The position numbers and the translations under genes were made by a program. From Phallus indusiatus (lineage: Eukaryota; Basidiomycota; Agaricomycetes; Phallales; Phallaceae), in contig JAQFWX010000005.1 of NCBI GenBank assembly GCA_027605045.1, positions 744,001 through 808,000 of the forward strand: 64,000 nt of DNA, read 5' to 3'. Shown piece after piece: positions 37,109 to 47,836 of this stretch (position 1 is the stretch's first letter; each line of letters starts with the position of its first letter). The notes under the pieces were generated by a model. It worked only from the letters and a program-made list of their open reading frames with translations. It searched no databases and was not told the DNA's origin.

Positions 37109-38878
37109 ATGTTTCGACTCCACTTGTTTCATATCATACTGGCATTGAGTCTCCAATACAACATTGCCCTCGCGGCACAAACTACGGCCGAAAGATGTTC
37201 TGCGTTGAAGGGACTACGTCTTGAAAATACAACCATCATCGGGGCAGATCATGTCCCCGCCAACTCGAACGTAACAACACCTGGAACATGCCAATCGAGT
37301 GCTACAGTTACTTCAGCACTTTGTCGTGTCCAAGCTATCACAGCAACCACATCAACATCATCCGTCCATTTTGAAGCATGGCTTCCTGACGAATTCTTCG
37401 GACGCTTTCTTGGTCTAGGTAACGGCGGTCTAAACGGATGTAAGTGTTGTGCTCGCGAAACAACTTTTTTTTTGAAACAGTTATTGACATTGAAAGGAAA
37501 GGTATTGACTACCAGAATCTTGATTATGGTAGCACAATGCATTTTGCTAGTGTCGGTTCGGATAACGGACACGATGGAGGGGCTGCAGACGGAACGCCTC
37601 TTCTCAATCACCCCGAAGTCCTCAACGACTTTGCTTTTCGCGCTATCCACACCGAAGCCGTTATCGGAAAACAAATTGTGGAAGCGTTCTACGGAAAGAA
37701 GAGCATAGCCAAGAATTATTACTTGGGATGTTCGACCGGGGGTAGACAAGCCATACAATCAGCGTTGAAATTTCCGGATGATTTCGACGGTATGGTTGCC
37801 GGCAGTCCTGCCACCGATTGGAACCATTTAGCTGACGCACAAGTTCGATTCGGCCAGTTCGTTGGAGCTCCTAATCCCGATTCCTCTCCAGCCTTTATTC
37901 CTGCGGAATTATGGCCTATTATTTCTCAAGAGTTTCTAAATCAATGTGATGATTTGGATGGTATTGACGATGGAATAATCAGTGACCCCGATTTGTGTAT
38001 TTTCCGACCTGAAGCTCTATTATGTGAGGCCGGAAGCACCAACACGTCCTCGTGCTTAACTGCACCTCAAGTTGGAGCTTTAAAAAACATTTATCAGCCA
38101 ATTTTTGGAGATCAAGGACAATTGGTGTACCCGAGATACGATCCTCGAGGTGAATCGGGTGGAAACTTTGTCAATATGTTCAGTGGTCAGATATTTGATA
38201 TAGCAGCGGTAAGTCCATCAAATCCTTTTCCACGTTCCCGGCGATTTTTGAATTGAAAACGTTCTCGAAAAAAAAGGGATGGTTCCAAAACGCGATATTC
38301 AACGATACCGAATTCTCGTTCGCTAACTTTACTCTCGCCGATATTGACTTCGCAGACGCCATTAATCCTGGAGGGATCGCGACGTTTGATGGTGATCTAT
38401 CAACATTTAGAGACCGGGGTGGTAAAATCGTAACATTCCACGGAAGACAAGATCAAGTAACTAACCTTCCCTTGTTTCTTCCCTTTCACAATCTGATTGT
38501 TCTTTCTTTTGCTAGCTCATTCCGTCATCCAATTCACTCCGATTCTATGACTTAATATCATCAACGCTTTCCATGCCCATTCTGGACGACTTCTACAGAC
38601 TGTTCTTGATTCCGGGTATGGATCATTGTTCGGGTGGACCAGGCGCATGGGCATTCGGACAAGGAGGGATCGTTTCCAACATCGTTAACTCAACTACGCA
38701 TAACATTTTGCTCGCCTTAGTCGATTGGGTTGAAGGTGGACATGCGCCTCCGAATATCACTGGATCTATACCTGGAGCTGCTCCCGGCTCCAGTCCGAAT
38801 GCAGAGCGAACACATTGTAGATATCCACAGAGAAGTATGTTTGACGGAACTTCTTTTATTTGTGAAGTTATACCTTGA
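37109..38878 (+). CDS. Secreted tannase/feruloyl esterase family protein
   Basis: Extracellular carboxylic ester hydrolase of the tannase and feruloyl esterase family, acting on gallate or ferulate esters of plant polymers. Start ATG at 37109 opens a signal peptide (about 23 residues, MFRLHLFHIILALSLQYNIA). The body shows FEAWLPDEFFGRFLGLGNGG, an intron near 37440-37505, ASVGSDNGHDGG and FAFRAIHTEAVIGKQIVEAF. The nucleophile is in YYLGCSTGGRQAIQSA, and FPDDFDGMVAGSPATDW follows. The acid Asp is probably in GRQDQLIPSSNSLRFYD, and the His in PGMDHCSGGPGAWAFGQGG. The Cys beside Ser and the Cys beside His form the family's CS-D-HC disulfide pair. The end HCRYPQRSMFDG and SFICEVIP keeps the usual C-terminal cysteines. 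Ferulate versus gallate preference cannot be told. Confidence 0.92.
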
Positions 38879-39021
38879 GTTTGTTATTTCGTTGAAAAGA
38901 AAAGAGATGTATATGTTGTGAAGTTTGTAATAAAAATGCACTTTGTGGGCGCGTATGGAACACGAGATTGTGCTAGACCATTGACGTCGACCCAAAGTCG
39001 ACCTTGAAGTATTCTACCGCA

Positions 39022-40478
39022 ATGGAGTCGACTTCATCGAAGGAGTCGTCTACAAAAAAGCCCGTTGTTATCATAACAATTGGCATGGCCGGATCTGGCA
39101 AAACCACTTTCGTACAGCGTATCAATTCGTATCTCAATTTACTGCATCCTCCTTCGCCACCCTATAAACTAAATCTGGATCCTGCCGTTTCAAATGTTCC
39201 ATTCGACCCTAACATCGACATACGAGATACTATTGACTATAAAGAGGTGATGAAACAGTATGTATCATTATGATCATGTTCTGTTATAATCTGAAGGACT
39301 TATGTTTCTGCGTCGGAGAGATACAACCTTGGACCTAATGGCGGCATTTTGACTGCTCTCAATTTGTTCACGACAAAATTCGATCAAGTGCTAAATCTTA
39401 TGGAGAAGCGAGCTGAAACAGTAGAGTAAGTCCGCTTCATCACTCGACCGATTCTGTTTGCTGACATTGTGTATTATCCTCCAGTTACATGATCCTTGAC
39501 ACACCCGGTCAAATTGAAATCTTCACCTGGTCAGCTTCTGGCGCCATAATAACCGACGCCGTCGCCTCCGCATTCCCCACTGTAGTCGCATATATCGTCG
39601 ACACACCACGAACAGCTGCACCCGCGACGTTCATGTCTAACATGCTTTACGCCTGCAGCATTCTTTACAAAACTAAATTGCCTTTCATACTCGTATTCAA
39701 CAAAACTGATGTAACATCTTCTGAGCCTATGTTGGAATGGATGCGGGACTTTGAAGAGTTTCAGAAAGCTCTGGCTTCGGAGGAGCATCGGGACGCAGAC
39801 GGCGAGCCTACGTATATGAACAGTTTAATGAACTCGATGAGCTTGGTTTTAGATGAGTTCTACCAAGGATTAAAGGTAATCTTTTCCATCAAAAAAGTAA
39901 AATTACTGTTATCTAATTTGATATTTACCCAGGCGGTATCGGTATCGTCATATACAGGAGCAGGAATCCCCAAATTCTTTGAGGCTGTTCAGGAGGCTCG
40001 AAAAGAATACGAATCGTAAGAAGTCTCGTTATCATGTCGTTCATAAAGGCTGACGCGTGTTTTACCAGTGAATATCTACCTGAATTAGCTCGGGTTGCCA
40101 AAGAGAAGGTACGTTTATGCCAAGACTTCTTTGTTCAACCAGTAGGCACTGAAAACATCTTTGAGCAGGAAAAGAACTTGGAAATGAAAAAACAAGATTC
40201 TTTAAATCGCTTTATGAAAGACCTAAGCGTGGACCCTAAACGAAGTCAATTCGAAAAGTGGGATGAATCTGCGGAAGACATGGAAGAAGAAGACGATTAT
40301 GATGACGATGGGGAATATATAGACCGAAGTATGTCCCTCCAGATCTTCGAGCCCATAAAAACTTTTATTCAAGTAAGTTCTGCCAGGTGAAGAAAAAGGA
40401 CCGGCTCCGATCGTTGACCTTCAAAAGGCACGTCGACCGGGAACTGGCGGAGAGGGCATCAATTGGCCAAGGCCGTAG
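39022..40478 (+). CDS. NPA3: GPN-loop GTPase 1 (NPA3/GPN1)
   Basis: GTPase needed for assembly and nuclear import of RNA polymerase II. Start ATG at 39022 ([10 protein letters not shown]). The P-loop is [10 protein letters not shown], then YKLNLDPAV and [14 protein letters not shown]. After an intron comes the diagnostic GPN loop [14 protein letters not shown], followed by [39 protein letters not shown] and [18 protein letters not shown]. The last exons give [31 protein letters not shown] and an acidic run [13 protein letters not shown] final short exon reads [18 protein letters not shown] and ends NWPRP with TAG at 40478. All G motifs are intact. The gene is close to the previous gene (143 bases). 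Confidence 0.94.
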
Positions 40479-40853
40479 CCGTTACCTTACATAATCAGCC
40501 GATCGACTATAAGAAGAAAGAGCATACGGGCGCCTAGAGGTTTTTCTTCATCTTACATACCAAGACCTGCATTAACCAAGGCATAATGCGGCATTTTTCT
40601 TTCCTCACCCAGATTGCCATGGCGCGGGTCAAGAGTAAAAATTACTTATCGAGGATTATAATACTGTTTGGTTAGCTTTTTTTAAAAAGAACAGCCTTGT
40701 CAAATAGTTTCGCTTCCTTGTAACAGTTCGAACAAAAATAAAGAAAATGTCGCTTTTCTTACGTAATGAAATACGCGGGAACATCTCAGCTGGAAGGATT
40801 GATTCAACGGCTACGGCGAATCAAAAGATGGTGTCTCTTTCTGTTGTACCACG
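40479..40853. other. Intergenic region before the eight-cysteine gene 1
   Basis: Promoter-side sequence with AT-rich tracts. No gene was seen, and no clear TATA box was identified. Confidence 0.4.
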
Positions 40854-42111
40854 ATGCACATCTCATTTGCGTTTATAACCATCGTTGTCGTTGCTCAGAC
40901 CGCAGCCGGGTTCATCAACATCAGGCAGGCAACGACGAGTACAAGCCAATGTGAAAGTACCTGTTCATCAGCAAACGCGACTTTTACGGTCAGTCAATCA
41001 TCCCTTTTTCAACATTTTCAAATAATCTTTTTTTTTCTCATACTCACTGATTCATCACAGTCATGCACAAACGGAGGAGGACCGGGACCGTGTATGTGAT
41101 GCAGTTATATACATAGACAATTGCACAGTTTTCACAAATTCTATTTTTTTAACACTACTTCAATTAATCACAGGTGTTTGCAATGAGGGCTTCTTGAACA
41201 CACTTATGAATTGCTTTATATGTTCGAACCAAATCGAAGGAATCACTGATTTTTCTGCTGATCAGGCCCAGTTGGATGGTAGGCTTTTTCATTAGCACAA
41301 TATTTGGAAGTTTGTGATGAACGTATCTTCACAGATGTCGTGAGCACCTGCGACGCTTTGGGCAGTCCCTTGCCTATAGTCACCCTTCCGGGTCAAAATC
41401 CCAATCGTAACATTGACACGAGCGCACTCCCGAGTGGTATGGATAACATGACCCGTTCCGTTAAATTTGTTTCTAACGCGAAGTACAGTTACATTCCCCA
41501 CTACTACGCCCACGGGCGCCGGTTCAGGAAGCGGTACGCAAAGCATCTCTAGTTCCCAAGGTTCCATAGTGACTTCACCCGCTGTTTCCGGCGGTGCTGG
41601 ATCTTCCTCTTCCCCTGCAGGAAATTCAGCACCTAGTGGTATGCAAAGCAGTACCCTAGTCCTGAAAAGCATCTTCTGACTTGAAGCCTATATAGCGACT
41701 TCGCCATCTTCTTCTGGAGGTGCCGGATCAGCTTCTTCCTCAGGAGGAAATTCATCTCCAAGCGGTAGGCAAAGCACTACTAGCCCTGTCGGCCCGAGCG
41801 ACAGAGTGTTTCCCTCGACGACTTCAGCTCTGACTCCGAGTACAGCGACGTCGCCCGCGGGCTCTTCTCCCACGGGCACCGCCAATTCAACCGCTGCAGG
41901 AAGTTCAAACACCTCTAGTACGACGACTGCTGCTTCTAATGGCGCTTCTTCCTCATTAAGTTCAAATTCATCAGGTTCAACTTCGGCTTCGTCATCTTCT
42001 TCAACATCTCCGTCACCTTCACCCTCACCCACAAGTGGAGCCTCAGCGTTTACGGCAATGTCGTTAGTGTCAACTCTATTCGTTGGCGTCGGATTGATTC
42101 TGTTGCTCTGA
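40854..42111 (+). CDS. Secreted eight-cysteine, Ser/Thr-rich, probably GPI-anchored protein 1
   Basis: I do not recognise a named family. Start ATG at 40854 opens a signal peptide (MHISFAFITIVVVAQTAAGF). The mature N-terminal module has eight cysteines: CESTC, then SCTNGGGPGPC, VCNEGFLNTLMNCFIC and VSTC, spread over four small exons. A long Ser/Thr/Gly/Pro-rich stalk follows, with N- and O-glycosylation potential. The end is SAFTAMSLVSTLFVGVGLIL followed by LL and a stop, a small-residue site plus hydrophobic tail typical of GPI attachment. The stalk contains two similar exon-plus-intron blocks (about 41570-41690 and 41690-41800). The C-x10-C-x2-C core is shared with the two genes at 45654 and 46770, so the three form a local family. 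Likely a cell-surface protein; role unknown. Confidence 0.78.
41570..41800 (+). repeat. Internal tandem repeat of an exon-intron block in the stalk of gene 1
   Basis: Two consecutive blocks of about 115 bases share the order ggtgctgga..tcttcc, ggaaattca..acc..agtggtatgcaaagcagtac against ggtgccgga, ggaaattcatctcc and agcggtaggcaaagcacta. In each block a GT following CCTAGTG or CCAAGCG could act as a splice donor, so the duplicated unit includes a possible intron. Confidence 0.6.
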
Positions 42112-43664
42112 GCCGAACTTTCTCTCTTCCATTAATTCAATCCTTTTATGGAAGTAACATTCTCGGTGTCTTTTTTTCTACGACGAACATAAAAACTTTT
42201 CATAACTGTGATATTACGGATATCTATTTTCTTGCTTACAAGAGTTGTTTTTTTATTGTTGTCGATTCTTTGCATCTCATGATGCTTGTCCAACACCTGT
42301 CCAATTATATCATGAATCTGGCCTAAAAGCCGAGTAAGTGTTTCTTGGCGTCTATTCTTGTTGTGTATATATTCCGAGGATATCACCAAAACTTATATGT
42401 CGATATTCTGGCTATATGAAAGAACTAGCAAAAGTCATTAATTTATGTCTGGTCAGCTGGATACACAAATATTTCCACGTTTTCATTTAGAATCAGTCTT
42501 GAAGATACCTTGGCGAAAATAGGTTCATCTCCAGGAATTTACAAAAGTCAAGTATAATCGTGGAAAGATACTGGACCATCGTTGCTCCGAGTGCCATTTT
42601 CGTTTGCGATCGAACGGTTCGAACGGACAAGCTGGCGGGCCGCATTGGGCCCTTGTTTCCAATAATCTGGCAATATCAGGTTTTCAAAACCACCGGCCAG
42701 GGTGCAAGACTCATATTTCATAATACAACGTGGATGATACGCTAAGTGACTCCGTTTACACAGGTCGATATTGATAATTGAACTTGAAAGCCTCTTTTAG
42801 TGGCCAGCGCCATCTCACGTGAGCTTCGCTATTGATTTCAACGTAGGCACTGGTTGCGCCACAACATTCTTTCTATTCAAAGATACTAAGATGAGCAGCT
42901 AGCTTCTTTCCGAAGACGATCAATTCAAAAAACGAACAGTTCCTCTTGTGTTTTGCAGAGCTTATTGGCATACTGAAACCAGAACCAGACTCCCTGATGG
43001 AAAGTTTATCCATCATGGTTGCGGATACCGGCCCCGGCACTCTGGTAATGACCCTAGTAATTGTTTTGACGGAGTTGAGATATCTATCGTTCTCCTTGCC
43101 ATCTCCCGGAACTTCTATCTACTCCAATCGTCGGAATGTTCTATGCGTTCCGAGTCTTCACCCCGCTGTCATTTCAGACTACACTTGTCGGAAGTCGTTG
43201 TATCAAGCCAAGTTTACTTGGCGTACCTCAAGAAGTCTATTAACACTGCACTTTCATGATCCAAGATCGATTCTCTTCGCGTCGATGATCGCGGGTTCCT
43301 TACGCTCTGGTTGGTGTTGAACGGCATAGAATTCTCAGCAGCTGGCATTGAATATCTGCAGGCACGAGCAGAACACAACGATTCTTTGCAATTGAGAACG
43401 GCATGGCATGGCATCCCTCACAATATCATCATACGTTTGTCCTCATTGGCCAAAGAAGATTGCTGCTATAAAGTGGCAACTACAGGAATTCAGTAGAGCT
43501 CAAGATGCGGAACGCCCATTGCTCCGTGTTTCCGTCTAATCCTTTAGGCAATAGCGCAGTCAAATAACAATGTTAATCTCATTTTGTATTCGATCTCATG
43601 TATAGGTTGGCCTCATAAGTTTCTTCATGTTGATCATACCAACCTGGCCCCAAACCCCTCGGTC
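42112..43664. other. Unassigned region with several open but unrecognised frames
   Basis: About 1.55 kb without a recognised gene. On the plus strand, two overlapping frames (42946-43320 and 42948-43259) stay open and contain stretches such as VADTGPGTLVMTLVIVLTEL, and a third frame continues at 43311-43496. None gives a known domain, and the two overlapping frames cannot both be coding. It may be a decayed gene; the left part (42112-42600) is an AT-rich 3' flank. Confidence 0.4.
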
Positions 43665-45343
43665 ATGACACTTTCACCTAACCAACACCAAACTCAGCTG
43701 TTCGTGTTGTTCATTTCGTGACAGCTTCAACCGTCGTTTAATCGTCTTTTCTAGCATTGTGGCAGCCTCATCTTATGCTTCCGTTCTGAGTCAGTCTTTA
43801 AACCTATCTGATTTGAGTTGATTTCAATTGATTTAAACTAGCTCTATATACTTATGATTATTTGCTCAATCTTTCGCGGGAAGTGGAGTTAATGTGGCCA
43901 GGACCGTTTCACCTTGCGACTGTACTCTATTTTTCAACAAGATATTTACCATTCGTCAAATTGTTGTATGACATCGCAACAGTTTTTTTATCGGCTCGAA
44001 CTGTACCTTCCAAGGCAGGCGTTTCGCTAACACAAGATTATCGAATGTACTAAATATTTTTTTCAGTTTGTTTTTATGTTAATTGGTGGATATTTTTAAC
44101 TCACCTCAGCTTTCCACGTAGAGCCTGCGCCATTGGGCTGCATGTTGTAGACGTTTTCCATATACTATCACGCACTGCAATTACAGGTAGAAGTTTCGCT
44201 GCTAATTTCCCTTCAATATGATTTACCAGAACAATAGTTGTATTGTTTGTCCAAACTTACGCAGTCTATAACCAGAGTAAAATTATTCTGGCCACATTAG
44301 GTCCAATGGGTATAGCTCTAATAATCTTGGATGGTGTAAGTAAATGTCGGTTATCCTTTTTCAAAAATTGATGTTTTTGCAACAGATAGAATCTGCCGCC
44401 AAGTCATGTGTTTTAGTTGATCCCTCTGATCGGGCTTTGTAAGTCTGATTTGTGCAATCATTTCCAAAAAAAACTAATACAAGCTTTAAAATTGTTAGAC
44501 GTAAGACTCACGCTCAAATGCTGTCAAAATTCACATCATAATACAGAAGCGATGATAGATACGTCGGTTTCATTGGTTATTCTGACAGCATTCCCTACCG
44601 CTGTTATGCTCTTGACATTTTATCGCATGTATGCCATTTTGCGTCATCAAAATGGTTTCCGAACTGAAGGTATGACGAAGAAAGGTGGACTGACGACTCT
44701 TATTTTGTATAAAAGTGAGCAGCTCCTCTAACAAAGACTAACAACGAAATTAACGATTCCAGCGCTGTGCATGTCGTATGTGATCTACTGGTCGTATCCT
44801 TAAACTTTGGCTAAGCTCATAACAGCGGCGTTTGCGTGTTGCGACTTTTCAATGCTCTGTGGTTTATAGTGAGCGATTGGATAATTTTTTTTGCTTGAAT
44901 TCGTCTCATACTTCTCGTAGCTTGGACCGGTAAGGCGTACTTATTCTTTCGGAAAGTAAACCGCTCACCCGATGTATGCTGTTTAAAGACGGAAGCTAAT
45001 CTGGGTGTTAACCCTTTCACACTTCCGTTAGTTTTTTTTTCAACTAGTATGTTTTTCACTCGAAATAATTTCAATCCAAAGGGTAGCCGCAGTTTTCATT
45101 TCGCACTTTCTCTTGAGCCTTCGTGGTGCAAAGGAACCAGAGGACGGTGAAGACCACCCTGCAGATGACTCCTCGAGCAATGGCATTGCCCTTACAACAC
45201 TGCCGATACCGATTTGGATAGATCCTCCTGGGTTTGAGCTAGTTGTCTCACCACCGCCTCGGGAAGAGCCTCACGATGAATTTGGACAAGGATTTGGACG
45301 ATCCGCAGTAGAGAGATGGACAGCAGAGTTCAGGAAAGAATAG
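43665..45343 (+). CDS. DUF6533-type seven-helix membrane protein, copy D
   Basis: Plus-strand relative of copies A-C but a better match to the family signature: SYASVLTLYTYDYLLNLSRE, then VELMWPGPFHLATVLYFSTR and YLPFVKLLYDIATVFLSA. Later exons give RRACAIGLHVVDVFHILSRT, TIVVLFVQTYAVYNQSKIIL, TLGPMGIALIILDG, DTSVSLVILTAFPTAVMLLT, FYRMYAILRHQNGF and a last helix near VFISHFLLSLRG. A hydrophilic, acidic, Pro-rich tail ends ERWTAEFRKE with TAG at 45343. Seven helices are likely. The start is the weak point: the ATG at 43665 (MTLSPNQHQTQL) requires a very short intron to join the first helix, so the true start may differ. Introns of the last third are also uncertain. Confidence 0.7.
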
Positions 45344-45653
45344 ATTCGTGTAACGTAACGGCAAACCTCATTAGAATATCCGCACTTCGCATTGATCTAG
45401 CATTCATAGCAATAAAAACACATAAAATATAACTCACAGCGACTTTAAAAACGCGCTAAGTTTGAACCTGAAGCACCTCGTGGGTTAATTGAAGTTTGAA
45501 ACCCGCCGGTTCACCTATAAATACTTCCGGACACCAGCGGCCATAGCACCCTTTGGGCTAAAAACTATCTCTGACGGAACGGGAATCTTGTAATGGCCAC
45601 TGTTCGCCGTTAGACAAACCGACCATATAATACCCCATACTTCCACGTCCTCA

Positions 45654-46469
45654 ATGAATAACCTGTCAACGCTCATTTTCGCAGTTATACTCTTACATTC
45701 GATTTTTGAAGCTACATGTTCCAGTTTCGGCCTAGGACAGCCCGAAGATAGTGCCAACGTCACCCTTTCTGTGTCCTCACTGAATGAGACCATGGCTCAA
45801 TTAGGCATTCCACCGATTTGTTTTGGCAACTGTTCCTCACCAGTAAATCAAACAGCTGTACGACGTCAATTGTTTTGTTTTCTATATTACCATCATTGCT
45901 AAGTTAACCTACTTTTTGAAAGAATTGCGTGGATGCCACTTGTACGTTTTATCTCATTTTTCACTCGAAGAGGTCTTTTTTAACAAGGATAAAAAAGGTG
46001 AATGCACGGACGAATACGAAGAGAACGTATATAATTGTTATTTTTGCACATCCACCGCTTTAAAATTGGGCTTTGATGAAGCTCAACAAAAAATAAACAG
46101 TTAGTTGAATCCGAAACTCACTTTAGAGCTTGCATTGATATTCCTTCCCGGTTCAAAGCCGTATACGAGAAATGTGCTCATCTAGGATACCAATTAAAGG
46201 TTCTTATCTATCCGGGAGAAGCAGTAGTTAGCGCTGCAACATTCAGTACTACGGGATCACTGCCTTCCTCGATTTCCCCTCAGACGCAAAGCATTGGTTC
46301 ACACCCTCAGGCAACACAGGGAACAGCTGAGGATTCCTCGCCGGACGAGGTAGATCCGCAAGCGGCTCCCGAATTGACTATCCCGGTAAATCCTTCAAAC
46401 GGTGATATCAATCTGCCTACGGGGATTTTTCTTTCTTCGTGTTTGGTATTGTTGATGGTTTTGGGATGA
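45654..46469 (+). CDS. Secreted eight-cysteine, probably GPI-anchored protein 2
   Basis: Start ATG at 45654 opens a signal peptide (MNNLSTLIFAVILLHSIFEA). N-glycosylation sites follow (ANVTLSV, LNETMAQ, VNQTAV). Cysteines fall as PPICFGNC, NCVDATC (small exon near 45924-45947), GECTDEYEENVYNCYFC and a last YEKC, eight in all. The C-x10-C-x2-C spacing is identical to the neighbours. A Ser/Pro/Gln-rich stretch leads to a hydrophobic end GIFLSSCLVLLMVLG with TGA at 46469, consistent with a GPI signal. Protein function is unknown; it is likely cell-surface or wall-associated. It lies between copy D of DUF6533 and the third family member, all on the plus strand. Confidence 0.75.
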
Positions 46470-46769
46470 TAGTTCCTTGAGAATTATCTATGCAGATCGT
46501 GGTTGTAGCACTTACAGTCGTTTCTCTGAAAAAAAAAACTTTGAAAATAAATATACATAATATCTTTTGGAAGTGGTTGTGGGATGAGTTAGCCGTCAAC
46601 CCTTTAGTCCACTTCAAACATATGGACAAATTTAGATTAGCTTGCCCCCCCCGTTCACAGCCAGCAATGACGGTGACCGTGCCTGGCCGGGACTAATTTA
46701 AATGCCAAGCTCAAAAAGCTCAAACATGTAGGTTGTATCCTAGGCTACTACTCCCGTACACATCTAAAT

Positions 46770-47622
46770 ATGTACAAATTATTCGCTCTTTTATCGATTA
46801 TATTCCCTCTTTTTATCAACGTTGCAGGTCATAAACACTGGGGACGTCAGGACATTATCACCTCTGCTTCGCCGTTTACCGTTAATGTGGCACCTTCTAC
46901 TAGCAACTCTTCCTTTAATGCCACCGCTGCAATAATAAATGCACTCAATGACAACGGAATACCACCTTCGTGCGATTCAGAATGTATTCCCCCATTCAAT
47001 ACCACAGTGGTACGAGTCAATTCCCACTAATTATACCTTCACAAAAATTAATTCCTGTTGAAAGTCATGCCAAGATTTGTCTTGTGAGTTTTCTCTTATG
47101 AAAGCTTGGAAGCTCGATGTATTGAAATAACACAAGGCAGATGCACCAATGAATACGAAAAAAGCCTCTTCGACTGTTATTTATGCGCAGGAGACGTCTT
47201 GAACGCCAAGTTTGATACGGTTCAAAACGTAATAGACAGTAAATCCTTTTTCTTTAATCCACTAATTCTTTTCACTGAGTGTTTTCCTTTTCCGTGCGCG
47301 TTCAGCACTGAATAGGGACTGTTTTCAAATAGGATTTAACTTAACAAAACTCACATTCCCAGGAGAAGACCCGAATAGAACTATAACTTCTTCGTTTTCT
47401 TCAGTTGCTTTCACGCTTCCGGTTCCAACCTCAGCGGCAACAAACACACAGAATATTAATGTCCAACCCCACGTTACGCAAGGTACAACCGGAAACGATA
47501 CCAGTCCCAGCAGCGCAGGTCAAAGCTCTGCACCTTCAGCCGCCCCAACAAATGGCGGCGACAAGAAAATGACCGCTGGAGCTATCATCCCACTCGTATT
47601 GATGCTCCTAGGATTTCTGTAA
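46770..47622 (+). CDS. Secreted eight-cysteine, probably GPI-anchored protein 3
   Basis: Start ATG at 46770 (MYKLFALLSIIFPLFINVAG) with a clear signal peptide, then a Thr/Ser-rich lead with several Asn glycosylation sites. Cysteines: PPSCDSEC, SCQDLSC (small exon near 47067-47088), RCTNEYEKSLFDCYLC and RDCFQIGF. The arrangement matches gene 2 step by step, down to the IPP.C...C opening and the C-T-[DN]-EYE motif, so 2 and 3 are close paralogues. The stalk is Thr/Ser/Asn-rich and the end AGAIIPLVLMLLGFL with TAA at 47622 is a probable GPI signal. An intergenic gap of 300 bases separates it from gene 2. Confidence 0.77.
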
Positions 47623-47836
47623 CTCGAGAGTGGCAGTTCCCGGAGACATGGCGATCGTTCTTTGTATAAATCATATTCTTTAAAATATAACCTGCTGCTC
47701 ATAAAATCTTCGTAGTGTATTATCCTGGATTTTAGGGTCTGAAGTGTCAGTAGTATACAATTATTATCCGATGATGGTAAAATATGCGGTGAAAAATGGA
47801 GCACCGGCTCGGATGTCCGCGTTTTTGCAATGAAAA
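47623..47836. other. Convergent intergenic region
   Basis: 3' flanks of the eight-cysteine gene 3 and the minus-strand esterase gene. No gene was seen. Confidence 0.4.

Noticed and set aside
41688..42032. Minus-strand Glu/Val-rich frame
   Set aside because: Antisense of the Ser/Thr-rich stalk of eight-cysteine gene 1.
42132..42389. Minus-strand Lys-rich frame of 85 codons
   Set aside because: AT-rich 3' flank; composition explains it and no domain is present.
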